This document shows, piece by piece, positions 27,281 to 35,653 of a DNA stretch of 60,523 nucleotides. The notes beneath the pieces were generated by a model. It was given only the letters and a program-made list of their open reading frames with translations, was not told the origin of the DNA and did no database searches. Source of the stretch: an uncultured Clostridium sp. (GTDB taxonomy: Bacteria; Bacillota; Clostridia; Lachnospirales; Lachnospiraceae). The stretch is from the NCBI GenBank assembly GCA_900555045.1, contig USJW01000010.1, positions 1 through 60,523 on the forward strand, read 5' to 3'. Positions within the stretch are counted from its first letter, which is position 1; the number at the start of each line of letters is the position of its first letter. The position numbers and the translations under genes were made by a program.

Positions 27281-27305
27281 CGGCTCTATTACTATAATTT
27301 ATAGT
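27261..27305. promoter_or_regulatory. Paired PadR operators
   Basis: ACTATAAATTATAGT (27261-27275) and its exact reverse complement ACTATAATTTATAGT (27291-27305), centres 30 bases apart, about three helical turns. Each is a near-palindrome, as expected for PadR dimers. The first overlaps the MATE promoter spacer; both sit upstream of padR. Confidence 0.75.
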
Positions 27306-27346
27306 ACTATATTTTACATCTTATGTCAAGGAAAGGGGTAACAATC

Positions 27347-28717
27347 ATGAAGGAACCGAACAACAAAATGGAACTGTTGGGAAACGCGCCTGTGCCCAGG
27401 GCTCTGCTTACCATGGGTCTCCCCACCATGGTCGGCATGATGATCAACGCACTCTACAATCTGGTGGACGCCTACTTTGTGGGCGGGCTGGGGACCAGCC
27501 AGATGGGCGCAATCTCCGTGGCCTTTCCCTTAGGTCAGGTGGTTGTGGGGCTGGGGCTGCTGTTTGGAAACGGCGGCGCCTCCTACATCTCCAGGCTTTT
27601 GGGCTGCGGGGACAGGGAAGCCGCAGACCGCGCCGCCAGCACCGCCCTTTACAGCAGCCTGATCGTGGGCGTTTTGATGATCACCTGCGCCATGATTTTT
27701 CTGCGGCCGATCCTAACGCTTTTGGGCGCCACCGAGAGCATTCTGCCCTACGCCATGACCTACGCCGGCATCTACGTGGTCTCATCCATCTTCAACATCT
27801 TTAACGTCACAATGAACAACATCGTCACCAGCGAAGGCGCGGCAAAAACCACCATGTGTGTGCTCCTGACCGGAGCCCTGCTCAATATCGTCCTGGATCC
27901 CATTTTCATCTACGCGCTAAAGCTCGGGGTAGCGGGCGCTGCAATCGCCACCGCCATCTCACAGTTTGTCTCCACGCTGGTTTACCTGCGCTACATCTTC
28001 AAAAAGAGAAGTGTCTTCACGTTCAGCCCCAAGGCCTGCTGTTTCTCAAGGGAGGTCATGTCCGAGATCTTAAAAATCGGCATACCCACGCTTGTGTTCC
28101 AGCTCCTGACCGGCCTGGCCATCACGCTCATCAACATGCAGGCGAGGCAGTACGGCGATTCCGCCATCGCCGGGATGGGGGCCGTGACGCGCGTCGTCTC
28201 CATGGGAAGCCTGATGGTCTTTGGCTTTTTGAAGGGGTTCCAGCCCATCGCAGGGTACAGCTACGGTTCCGGAAATTTTGACCGGCTGCGCCAGGCAATC
28301 CGAATCTCCATCATCTGGTCCACGGCGTTCTGCGCGGTGTTCGGGCTCGCGCTGGCGCTCTTTCCTGCGGCAGTGATCTCACGCTTTACAAAGGACGATC
28401 TGGAGATGATCCGCGTGGGGCAGCGGGCACTGCGGGCAAACGGCCTCTCCTTTTTGCTCTTCGGCTACTGTACCGTATACTCCTCCCTGTTTCTGGCTTT
28501 GGGCAAAGCCAAGGAGGGCTTCATCCTGGGCGCGCTGCGGCAGGGAATCTGCTTTGTGCCCGCCATCCTGATCCTGCCGGCCGTCTGTGGGATCGACGGC
28601 ATCCTGTTAGCACAACCGGTCTCCGACGTGCTGTCCGCGCTGATCACCGTTATGTTGGCCGCAAGGCTGCACCGGGAACTGGACAGCCGGACGGCCCCCG
28701 GCGCGGTTCCTCTCTGA
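27347..28717 (+). CDS. MATE-family multidrug/cation efflux pump
   Basis: 456 residues and twelve membrane helices in two homologous halves. Typical MATE sequence: the start MELLGNAPVPRALLTMGLPT, DAYFVGGLGTSQMGAISVAF in helix 2 and the mirrored GFLKGFQPIAGYSYGSGNFD in the second half. The ATG at 27347 has AAAGGGG 8 bases upstream. Divergent from and probably repressed by PadR. Expected to export cationic or hydrophobic compounds with Na+ or H+ exchange; substrates unknown. Confidence 0.92.
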   Translation: MKEPNNKMELLGNAPVPRALLTMGLPTMVGMMINALYNLVDAYFVGGLGTSQMGAISVAFPLGQVVVGLGLLFGNGGASYISRLLGCGDREAADRAASTALYSSLIVGVLMITCAMIFLRPILTLLGATESILPYAMTYAGIYVVSSIFNIFNVTMNNIVTSEGAAKTTMCVLLTGALLNIVLDPIFIYALKLGVAGAAIATAISQFVSTLVYLRYIFKKRSVFTFSPKACCFSREVMSEILKIGIPTLVFQLLTGLAITLINMQARQYGDSAIAGMGAVTRVVSMGSLMVFGFLKGFQPIAGYSYGSGNFDRLRQAIRISIIWSTAFCAVFGLALALFPAAVISRFTKDDLEMIRVGQRALRANGLSFLLFGYCTVYSSLFLALGKAKEGFILGALRQGICFVPAILILPAVCGIDGILLAQPVSDVLSALITVMLAARLHRELDSRTAPGAVPL

Positions 28718-28735
28718 TTTCATTCCATAATAACC

Positions 28736-28834
28736 GTGGAAAAGCGCTTTCCCGCCGGGAGCCAGCTCCCCAATGAGACAGACCTGGCAAACGAGCTGAG
28801 CGTGAGCGGGACGGCGTACATATCGGGAAATTGA
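28736..28834 (+). pseudogene. GntR-family regulator remnant
   Basis: A 32-codon open stretch (start GTG, stop TGA) reads FPAGSQLPNETDLANELSVS, an obvious piece of the GntR winged helix, then loses similarity. In another frame up to 28875 the sequence reads LNELLQDYLDEGEF and a TAG, which looks like the tail of a different or deleted region. With no full domain this is decayed DNA. The gap 28718-29028 otherwise contains two further hairpins (28875-28895; 28903-28935) and the terminator listed next. Confidence 0.6.
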
Positions 28835-28955
28835 ATGAGCTGCTGCAAGATTATCTGGATGAAGGGGAATTCTAGGCGCAAAAGCCGGCAGGCGCCAGCA
28901 AAAAACAGGCCGCGGATTGCGCCTTCAGCCTGTTTCGTCTAAAAAAAGCGGTCTG

Positions 28956-29017
28956 AAAAAGCAGGGACTCCCTGGGACACCTCACGCGGTGTCCTCTCAA
29001 GGAGTCCCTGCTTTTTT
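28956..29017. terminator. Bidirectional terminator between the MATE region and uraA
   Basis: GCAGGGACTCC (28961-28971) pairs with GGAGTCCCTGC (29001-29011), with an inner GGACACC/GGTGTCC stem. Five A precede and six T follow, so it works in both directions for the convergent units. Confidence 0.9.
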
Positions 29018-29028
29018 ATCTTGATTTT

Positions 29029-30282
29029 TTACTGATCGTTTGTCAGATGATACTTGTCCAGCACAAAGAAAATCAAGCTCATAACCATGCCCACCACGCA
29101 GGCCAGCACCATGCCGGTCAGCTGGATGCTGCCGATATTTAAGGCGATTCCGGACAGGCCGGCCACAAAGATCACGCTGGTCAGAGCCTGGTTGCGGTTC
29201 TTGCTGTAGTCCACCTGGGCGTCCACCAGGATGCGCAGGCCGGAGGTTCCGATCATGCCGTAGAGCAGGAAGGAAATTCCGCCGATCACAGGGCCGGGGA
29301 TGGTCTGGATCAGGGTGGAGAGCTTGCCGATGAAGGAGCAGGCGATGGACAGCACGGCCGCCCCGCCAATGACGCGCACGCTGTACACCCGGGTGACCGC
29401 CATAACTCCGATGTTCTCACCGTAGGTGGTGGTGGGAACCGAGCCGATGAGGCCGGAGATCATGGTGGAGAAGTTGTCTCCGAACAGGGAGCGGTGCAGG
29501 CCCGGATCTTTAAGAAGGTCACGGCCCACGATCTTGCTGGTCACCACCTGGTGGCCGATGTGCTCTGAGGTGATCACGAGGAGCACCGGCAGGATCATCA
29601 TGATGGCGTTCAAGTTAAATTTGGGGGTCGTAAAGTTCGGCAGTGCAAACAGCGGAGCCGCCGCCACCTGGCTGAAGTCCACGATCCCGCAGGCCACTGC
29701 CGCCACATACCCGGCGATCACCGCGATCAGGATAGGGATGACGGACAGGAATTTGCGGAACAGGATGGAGCCGAACACAGCCGTTCCCAGCGTCACCAGG
29801 AAGACAGTCACATTCTTGGGATCAATCACCGGATCCAACAGGCCTGCGTTGGATGCGGCCGAGCCGGAGAGCTCCAGACCGATCAGCGCCACCACCGGGC
29901 CCATGGCCGCGGGCGGGAGGACCACATCGATCCAGTCGGTGCCGAACTTGTATACAATGTAGGCCAGGATACAGCCGCAGAAGCCGACCGCCACGAAGCC
30001 GCCGAGGGCGTATTCATAGCCGAATTTTGCGATCACGATGCCGGCAGGCGCCAGGAACGCAAAGCTGGAGCCCAAGTAGGCGGGCGCCTTGCCCTTGGTC
30101 ACAAAGATAAAGAGCAGGGTGCCGATTCCGTTCATAAACAGCACGATGGCCGGGCTGATGTGGAATATCGACGGGACCAGCACGGATGCGCCGAACATGG
30201 CGAACATGTGCTGTAAGCTGAGCGGCACCAGAAGCTTAAAGGGTACCTTTTCCTCCACCTGGATGATACGATGATTGTCCAT
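29029..30282 (-). CDS. uraA: Uracil/xanthine permease (NCS2 family)
   Basis: 417 residues with about 14 membrane segments. NCS2 features: VPFKLLVPLSLQHMFAMFGA near the N-terminus and the LIGSVPTTTYGENIGVMAVT block, which in UraA holds substrate- and proton-binding residues. Imports uracil (or xanthine) with H+. GGAGG lies 7 bases before the ATG. No purine riboswitch or PyrR site was recognised in the 150 bases upstream. Uracil is favoured over xanthine on overall resemblance only. Confidence 0.88.
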   Translation of the reverse strand: MDNHRIIQVEEKVPFKLLVPLSLQHMFAMFGASVLVPSIFHISPAIVLFMNGIGTLLFIFVTKGKAPAYLGSSFAFLAPAGIVIAKFGYEYALGGFVAVGFCGCILAYIVYKFGTDWIDVVLPPAAMGPVVALIGLELSGSAASNAGLLDPVIDPKNVTVFLVTLGTAVFGSILFRKFLSVIPILIAVIAGYVAAVACGIVDFSQVAAAPLFALPNFTTPKFNLNAIMMILPVLLVITSEHIGHQVVTSKIVGRDLLKDPGLHRSLFGDNFSTMISGLIGSVPTTTYGENIGVMAVTRVYSVRVIGGAAVLSIACSFIGKLSTLIQTIPGPVIGGISFLLYGMIGTSGLRILVDAQVDYSKNRNQALTSVIFVAGLSGIALNIGSIQLTGMVLACVVGMVMSLIFFVLDKYHLTNDQ

Positions 30283-30324
30283 TTTTTTCCTCCGTTTGTC
30301 TCTTTCGCTTTCATACGCGTGTTT

Positions 30325-30361
30325 ACGGGCGCCGCCGAATCACTGCCGGCTGGGCGCCCGT
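30325..30361 (-). terminator. Hairpin between the helicase gene and uraA
   Basis: ACGGGCGCC (30325-30333) pairs with GGCGCCCGT (30353-30361) with an inner GCCG/CGGC. No T-tract follows on the minus strand, so it may be a weak terminator or a structured uraA leader. Confidence 0.4.
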
Positions 30362-30433
30362 CTTTGCCCCCTAAGGCTGATTTTCCCCTGTTGGCGGACT
30401 TGGTTAGCTGTCCGCACTGACGAAACTGCTTGG

Positions 30434-32857
30434 CTAGTTAACGCTGCCCTCAGCGCCTCCTTGCTGGCTTCCGCCAGCCCCAGCGTCTCTCAGCTGGTTT
30501 CCGCCGCGCCCGCCGTCTTTTGGCAGGCTTTCGCTTCCTCCATTTTCTTTTGTCCGGTTGCCATCGCCGCCGGAATCTTTCGGCTGCCCGCCTCCAGGCT
30601 GGCCGGATTTGCCGCCTTTCTGGCCTCCGCCATTGCCATTTCGGCCTCCGCCTCTGCGGCTGCCACCTCCGCTGCCCTGGCTTCCGGTCCCGCGGCCGCG
30701 GCCACTTCCAGCCCCGTGGCCACTTCCGCTCCCGCTGCCACTTCCGCCGCCGCTTCCACTCCGGCTTCCGCTTCCGCCGCCGCTTCCACCTCGGCTTCCG
30801 CCACCACTTCCGCCCCGGCTTCCGCCTCCTCGGCCCCCACTTCCCCGGCCACCTCCGCTACCTCCGCGCCCATGTCCGCGGCCTCCCCGGCCGCGCTCAA
30901 AGCAGCGCTCGCAGATGGAGAATGGGTAGTCCCAGGACAATTCCTTGCCGCAGAAGGAGCACTTGCGGGTGTAGCTGCCGCACTCGGTCTTCAAGATGCG
31001 GCTGATCTCCTCCTCGGTCTCGTGGCGCTCCTGGGAGAGGTTTTCCGCCTGGACGGGAAGCCCCACCTTCCTGGAAAACTGGAAGTACAGATCCAGCATC
31101 TTGTAGTAGCTCTCCAGGTCGTACAGGTCATCCCCGGGGCTGAAGGGGAACTCCAGCTCGTCCACCTCCCGGTAGTCCCGGCAGTAGTCCCGCCACAGGT
31201 CCATCACCAGCTTGTTGTCGATGTCGATGGCGCAGGTGATCAGCTTGTAGATCTCCTGCTTGGGGAACTCCTCCATGTCGTCATAGTGCACGTCCACAAA
31301 GTTCTGGTACAGCGCCAGAAGCTCGTCCACCTCCATCTTCTCGTAGATGGAGGGCGTGTCCATTCCGGCCCAGATCTTGACCAGCGTGTCGATCTGCGCC
31401 GGAAGGCTTAGGAGCTGCTCCGGGAAGCCCACGTAGGCCTTCATGATCGGCACAGGCAGCCGTGAGAGCCCGTCCGCGATCACGTCCACGTCGTCGATGG
31501 CGGCCACAAAGCCCTCGTCGTAGAGCCCGTAGCGCCCCGCGCGCCCCGCAATCTGCTTGATCTCCTCCGGATTCAGGGTGCGCTTGTTCACCCCGTCGAA
31601 CTTGCGCGTCTCCACGAACACGATCCGGCGGATGGGGAGGTTTAAGCCCATGCCGATGGCGTCGGTGCTGACCACTACGTCGGTCTCCTTGGCTAAGAAC
31701 CGGCGCACCTGCTCCCTGCGGGTAGCGGGCGGAAGGTTGCCGTAGATCACGCTGCAGCGGATCCCCTGGTTCTCCAGGTGAGCCGCCAGCGCCAGCACGG
31801 ACTTCTTGGAGAACACGATCAGGGCGTCCCCCTTCTTTAAATCCCGCCCCAGCACGTAGGGCTCCTCCTGGAGGGTCAGCCGGGTGTTCCGCTTGTGGCG
31901 CACCACCTTGAACTGGTCGCCGCAGCGCCGGATCATCTGCACCACGATGTCCTCGGCCTCCGGGGCCATGCACAGGTGGATCTCCTCGGCGCGCAGACCC
32001 AGGATGGCGCGGGTCCAGTTGTGGCCCCGGTACGGGTCCGCGATCATCTGGCACTCATCCACCACCACGATGTCGAAATAATCGTGGTCGTTTAACATCT
32101 CCACCGTGCATGCCTGGCAAATGGCCCCCGGAACCTCCAGGGTCTCCTCGCCCGTGATCATGGAGCAGGCCAGCCCCTCTGTGTTCAGCTTATCGTAAAC
32201 CTCCAGGGCCAGCAGGCGCAGGGGGCCGAAATAGGCTCCATGGCTGCACTCCTTCAGGCGCTCCAGGGCATCGTGGGTCTTTCCGCTGTTGGTGGGGCCG
32301 ATGTGGAGAATGAATTTGCGCTTCATCTCCCTGGCGCCCGGGTACTCCAGCTCCGGCTTCTGCTGGATCGCCTCTTTGATACCCCGCTCGATGGTCTTGG
32401 GCACGTAGAACAGCTCGTACGCCCGGTCCAGGGAGTTGGACAGAAGATAGCGGCGGATTCCCTGCATCTTCAGCACGTTCTCCAGTGCGTCCATGGACAG
32501 TCCGGGAACAAATTCCAGGTCCTTCGCGGCCAGAAGGTCGCAGAACTCCAGCATTTTCCCATACTGATCCGCCCACTCCTCCTGCTGAGGACCGGGCTTT
32601 ACGTTGTGCTCCCTGCGCATCAGGTAGGAGCAGGATTTTGCCAGCATGGCGTGGATATCGTTCAGCTCGTTGGCCTTCTCCACGGCGTCTAAGTAATCGG
32701 CGGTCAGACGGCTCACCCGGCGCTTCATGTCCGCAGCGGTCATGGCCCGGTAGCGCTTGTTGGCGTTGCCGAAAAACAGGCCCTTATAGTACTCGCCCAG
32801 GTAGGCCGCGCAGTCGCTGTGTATCTCCATGTGTTCTCTCTCTTCCATATGCGTCAC
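30434..32857 (-). CDS. Suv3-like superfamily 2 RNA helicase with zinc ribbon and Gly-rich tail
   Basis: Up to 807 residues. After a helical N-terminal domain (about 1-175), the helicase core shows GPTNSGKT (Walker A), DECQMIADPYRGHNWTRAILG (motif II and following, as in mitochondrial Suv3), ALIVFSKKSV, STDAIGMGLNLPI and QIAGRAGRYG (motif VI). A Suv3-type C-terminal domain to about 610 is followed by a zinc-ribbon-like CSFC...CERC. The final 170 residues are Gly/Arg/Ser-rich, RGG-like then Asn/Gln-rich, suited to RNA binding. The GTG at 32857 overlaps the upstream stop (GTGA); ATGs at 32848 and 32830 are alternative starts, the last having GAGAG upstream. Probably acts in RNA unwinding or decay (inference from Suv3). 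Confidence 0.85.
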   Translation of the reverse strand: MTHMEEREHMEIHSDCAAYLGEYYKGLFFGNANKRYRAMTAADMKRRVSRLTADYLDAVEKANELNDIHAMLAKSCSYLMRREHNVKPGPQQEEWADQYGKMLEFCDLLAAKDLEFVPGLSMDALENVLKMQGIRRYLLSNSLDRAYELFYVPKTIERGIKEAIQQKPELEYPGAREMKRKFILHIGPTNSGKTHDALERLKECSHGAYFGPLRLLALEVYDKLNTEGLACSMITGEETLEVPGAICQACTVEMLNDHDYFDIVVVDECQMIADPYRGHNWTRAILGLRAEEIHLCMAPEAEDIVVQMIRRCGDQFKVVRHKRNTRLTLQEEPYVLGRDLKKGDALIVFSKKSVLALAAHLENQGIRCSVIYGNLPPATRREQVRRFLAKETDVVVSTDAIGMGLNLPIRRIVFVETRKFDGVNKRTLNPEEIKQIAGRAGRYGLYDEGFVAAIDDVDVIADGLSRLPVPIMKAYVGFPEQLLSLPAQIDTLVKIWAGMDTPSIYEKMEVDELLALYQNFVDVHYDDMEEFPKQEIYKLITCAIDIDNKLVMDLWRDYCRDYREVDELEFPFSPGDDLYDLESYYKMLDLYFQFSRKVGLPVQAENLSQERHETEEEISRILKTECGSYTRKCSFCGKELSWDYPFSICERCFERGRGGRGHGRGGSGGGRGSGGRGGGSRGGSGGGSRGGSGGGSGSRSGSGGGSGSGSGSGHGAGSGRGRGTGSQGSGGGSRRGGGRNGNGGGQKGGKSGQPGGGQPKDSGGDGNRTKENGGSESLPKDGGRGGNQLRDAGAGGSQQGGAEGSVN

Positions 32858-33249
32858 ACCATGGTCGTATCCACGAAATGTTCAAATCCGGTGATTCCGA
32901 ACTCCGCGCTGATGGCGTTGATTCCGTCCACGATCTCTTCCCTGGAATAGTTGTTGGTGTACAGAAAATCGTCGTCAAACTCGTTCAAGTACATGTAGAA
33001 AGCCAGAGACATCTCCAGATAGTTCTTGTCCGCGGGGTCCACCTCCTCGAACAGAAGGTTCTCCGCCCCGTTTAAGTCCCCCGCCTCCGCCATCGCGGTC
33101 AGCCGGCGGAACCGGCTGTCCATCTCCGTATCCTGCTTCTCGTCCGTGGGCAGATCGTAGTCCACATTGTCCTTCCCCAAAAACAGGCGGGCAATGGCCT
33201 TGACCAGGTCGCTGATTGTGCGCATCACGTAATCATCCTGAAACCCCAT
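32854..33249 (-). CDS. DUF6483-like small protein coupled to the helicase
   Basis: 131 residues, acidic, helical, soluble, without signal or membrane segment. It begins MGFQDDYVMRTISDLVKAIA and resembles the DUF6483 group of clostridial proteins; no catalytic motif is visible. AGGAG lies 9 bases before the ATG and the stop overlaps the helicase start, so the two are probably co-translated and may work together. Own promoter at 33307-33335. Family name is from memory, function unknown. Confidence 0.75.
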   Translation of the reverse strand: MGFQDDYVMRTISDLVKAIARLFLGKDNVDYDLPTDEKQDTEMDSRFRRLTAMAEAGDLNGAENLLFEEVDPADKNYLEMSLAFYMYLNEFDDDFLYTNNYSREEIVDGINAISAEFGITGFEHFVDTTMV

Positions 33250-33306
33250 TGATTTTATCTCCTTCTTGCATTCTCTATATTCTGTGTAAAAAATCGCATT
33301 AGCATA

Positions 33307-33335
33307 AGTATAATCGATATCCAGGCCAGGGTCAA
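33307..33335 (-). promoter_or_regulatory. Promoter of the DUF6483-helicase operon
   Basis: TTGACC (33330-33335), 17 bases, TATACT (33307-33312), immediately after the stop of the upstream GTPase gene. Confidence 0.82.
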
Positions 33336-33342
33336 CATTTTC

Positions 33343-35385
33343 CTAGCCGCGCAGGCAGTGCATGTACGCCTCCGCCTCATCCCAGTTGACCACAAATCCG
33401 GCCCCGTGGGAGCAGAACACCGAGGACGACGGATTCTCCGTGTCGGCCCCCTTGTCGTACCCGATCCGTTCAACCACCTCGTCCGTATTATGGCAGGGCC
33501 GGTAGCCCGCGCTGACCATGGACACGGAGGCGCTGCCGCGTGTGGCGGAGGCCAATTCCACGCTGTAGTCCATGAACGAGGCCACGGGGCCTTCTCCGCA
33601 GACCACCACCGAATCCCCGCACTGCTCGGGCGGCTCGGCCTCCCCGAAACGCCTCCGCACGTCGGACAGGATCCGCCCCAGATACTCGGCCGGAGCTGTA
33701 ATCTCAAAGCGGTACCACGGCTCAAGGAGCACGTTCTGCGCCTTCTCAAGGCCCTGCCGGATGGCCCGGTAGGTGGACTCGCGGAAGTCCCCGCCCTCCG
33801 TGTGCTTTAAGTGAGAGCGCCCGTTCACCAGAACCACCCGCACGTCCGTCAGCGGCGATCCGGTGAGGATGCCCCGGTGGGTCTTCTCGAACACGTGGGT
33901 GCGGATCAGGTTCTGGTAGTTGGCGGAGAGCACGTCCACATGGCAGCGGCTCTCAAAGGAAATCCCGCTGCCTCTGGGCGCCGGCTCCAGAAGCAGGTTC
34001 ACCTCCGCGTAGTGCCGCAGCGGCTCGTAGTGGCCGTAGCCCATCACCGGCTTTTCGATGGTCTCCCGGTACAGAACCTGGGGCGGCATGAATTCCGTCT
34101 TCACCCCGAAGCGCTCCTCAATGAGGCTGCGCAGCACCTCCAGCTGGATGGCGCCCATGACCCGGACGCAGATCTGCTCCTTCCCGTCCGGCATCCGCCT
34201 GTCTCTCACCGCCAGCTGCGGCTCCTCGTCCTCCAGCTGCCGCAGAATCTCCAGCAATCTATGGCTGTCCGTCCCGTCGAGCGCCTCCACCTGCGCCTCC
34301 AGCGCGGGGACCATGCCGAAGTCCACGATTTCCGGGCCGGCATGGGGGCCTCCAACCCCCGGGCCGCTCTCCAGGCCGCCCCCGGGGCCTCCAACCCCAT
34401 TCTCAACTCCCCCACCATAAATTCTCTGCCCGCACACCGGCACGGACAGCCCGGTGACCGCCAAGAGATCGCCCGCCTGCGCCATCTCAATGGCGCCGTA
34501 CTTCGCGCCGAAGCTGCAAAACAGCTGGTTGACCTTCTCGCGGACCACCTCACCGTCCGCCTTCCTGAACGCAAATTCCTCCTTCACCCGGAGGGTTCCG
34601 CGCTCTGCCTTGATGAAGGTGATCCGCTGTCCACGGCTGTCGTGGCGCACCTTGTACACAAGGCCTGCAAAATCCCCGTCCGCCCGGTAATCGGTCCCGG
34701 TCAGGCAGTCGAACACCTGAAGGAACGCAGCGACCCCCTGGTCCCGCAGCGCCGAGCCCGCCATGGCGACAAACGCCCTCCGGCCCCGGATGGACTCTCG
34801 CAGGGAGGAAAGCCCCTGCTCCCGGGTCATCTCCCCCTCCAGGTACGCCTCCAGGAGCTCATCGTCCCGCTCCGCCGTAAACTCCGCCAGCTCCCCCTCC
34901 ATGTCCAGCTCGCCCGGGTCATGCACCAGGACCGCGTCCTCCGTCAGGCGGCTTCGGATGGACTGGAGCGTCCGCTCTGCATCCGCGCCCTCAAGATCCA
35001 TCTTGTTGATAAAAAAGAACGCGGGAATCCGGTAACGCTCCAGCAGCCGAAACAGGGTGATGGCGTGGGCCGGAACCCCGCCGGTGCCGTCGAGAAGCAT
35101 CACCGCGTAGTCCAGTGCCATGACCGCACGCTCGGTCTCCGCGCTGAAGTCCACATGGCCCGGCGTGTCCAGGAGATAGTAGGTGTTTCCGCCGTACTCG
35201 AAAAATCCCTGGTCGGAAAATATGGTGATCCCCCGCTCCTGCTCGATGGGGCTCGCGTCCATCACCGTGTCCCGGCGGTCCACCCGGCCCGGGGTGCGGA
35301 TCGCCCCCGCATGGTACAGGAGCTGCTCCGAGAATGTCGTCTTTCCGCCGTCCACATGGGCTAAAATACCGATTGTCTTCTTCAT
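33343..35385 (-). CDS. EF-G/TetM-like translational GTPase
   Basis: 680 residues with ribosomal-protection/EF-G architecture. GTPase motifs: AHVDGGKTT (G1; TetM and EF-G usually have AHVDAGKTT), RGITIFSDQG (G2), DTPGHVDF (G3), NKMD (G4). Domain 2 follows, then a Gly-rich insert around residues 335-365 that TetM lacks, then EF-G-like domains III-V to the end. GAGGGG lies before the ATG. This chromosomal paralogue group differs from true tetracycline-resistance proteins, so I would not call it tet(M); a role in ribosome rescue or protection is possible. Own promoter; monocistronic. Confidence 0.85.
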   Translation of the reverse strand: MKKTIGILAHVDGGKTTFSEQLLYHAGAIRTPGRVDRRDTVMDASPIEQERGITIFSDQGFFEYGGNTYYLLDTPGHVDFSAETERAVMALDYAVMLLDGTGGVPAHAITLFRLLERYRIPAFFFINKMDLEGADAERTLQSIRSRLTEDAVLVHDPGELDMEGELAEFTAERDDELLEAYLEGEMTREQGLSSLRESIRGRRAFVAMAGSALRDQGVAAFLQVFDCLTGTDYRADGDFAGLVYKVRHDSRGQRITFIKAERGTLRVKEEFAFRKADGEVVREKVNQLFCSFGAKYGAIEMAQAGDLLAVTGLSVPVCGQRIYGGGVENGVGGPGGGLESGPGVGGPHAGPEIVDFGMVPALEAQVEALDGTDSHRLLEILRQLEDEEPQLAVRDRRMPDGKEQICVRVMGAIQLEVLRSLIEERFGVKTEFMPPQVLYRETIEKPVMGYGHYEPLRHYAEVNLLLEPAPRGSGISFESRCHVDVLSANYQNLIRTHVFEKTHRGILTGSPLTDVRVVLVNGRSHLKHTEGGDFRESTYRAIRQGLEKAQNVLLEPWYRFEITAPAEYLGRILSDVRRRFGEAEPPEQCGDSVVVCGEGPVASFMDYSVELASATRGSASVSMVSAGYRPCHNTDEVVERIGYDKGADTENPSSSVFCSHGAGFVVNWDEAEAYMHCLRG

Positions 35386-35427
35386 GATATCCCCTCTTCA
35401 TGTTCCAGTCGTCTTTTGTCTCAGCCT

Positions 35428-35456
35428 ATTTTACCACAGCTGCGCGCGGGTGTCAC
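35428..35456 (-). promoter_or_regulatory. Promoter of the TetM-like GTPase gene
   Basis: GTGACA (35451-35456), 17 bases, TAAAAT (35428-35433), 42 bases upstream of the ATG. Confidence 0.7.
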
Positions 35457-35549
35457 CCCGGTTAAAAACGGACAGCCTGCGGACATTCCCCGCCGCCCGT
35501 TGCCCAGGCACTCTCCCCCGTCCGCCCGCATAATTTGATTGTAAGGTTC

Positions 35550-35585
35550 ATCCGCCGGAGAGCACAATTGGCCCCTCCGGCGGAT
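35550..35585. repeat. 11-bp inverted repeat upstream of the feoB-like gene
   Basis: ATCCGCCGGAG (35550-35560) and CTCCGGCGGAT (35575-35585) form a perfect stem with a 14-base loop. No T-tract follows. It may be a leader hairpin or operator for the gene starting at 35654. Confidence 0.4.
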
Positions 35586-35653
35586 TCATTGACTGCCTGC
35601 GGTTATCCCGGCGCCGGTTTGGCCTGTGCCGCGCGGGCAGAGTGGAGGTTGTT

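Noticed and set aside
30275..31411. Ala/Ser-rich plus-strand open frame, and possible minisatellite or CRISPR-like array at 30580-30890
   Set aside because: This is the reverse of the Gly-rich helicase tail; units are irregular and there are no constant repeats with unique spacers.
33811..35364. 517-codon plus-strand open frame opposite the TetM-like gene
   Set aside because: High GC third positions keep the antisense frame open; no domain and no start signal.
33343..35385. Acquired tetracycline-resistance gene
   Set aside because: Altered G1, extra Gly-rich insert, host-like composition and no mobile element nearby.
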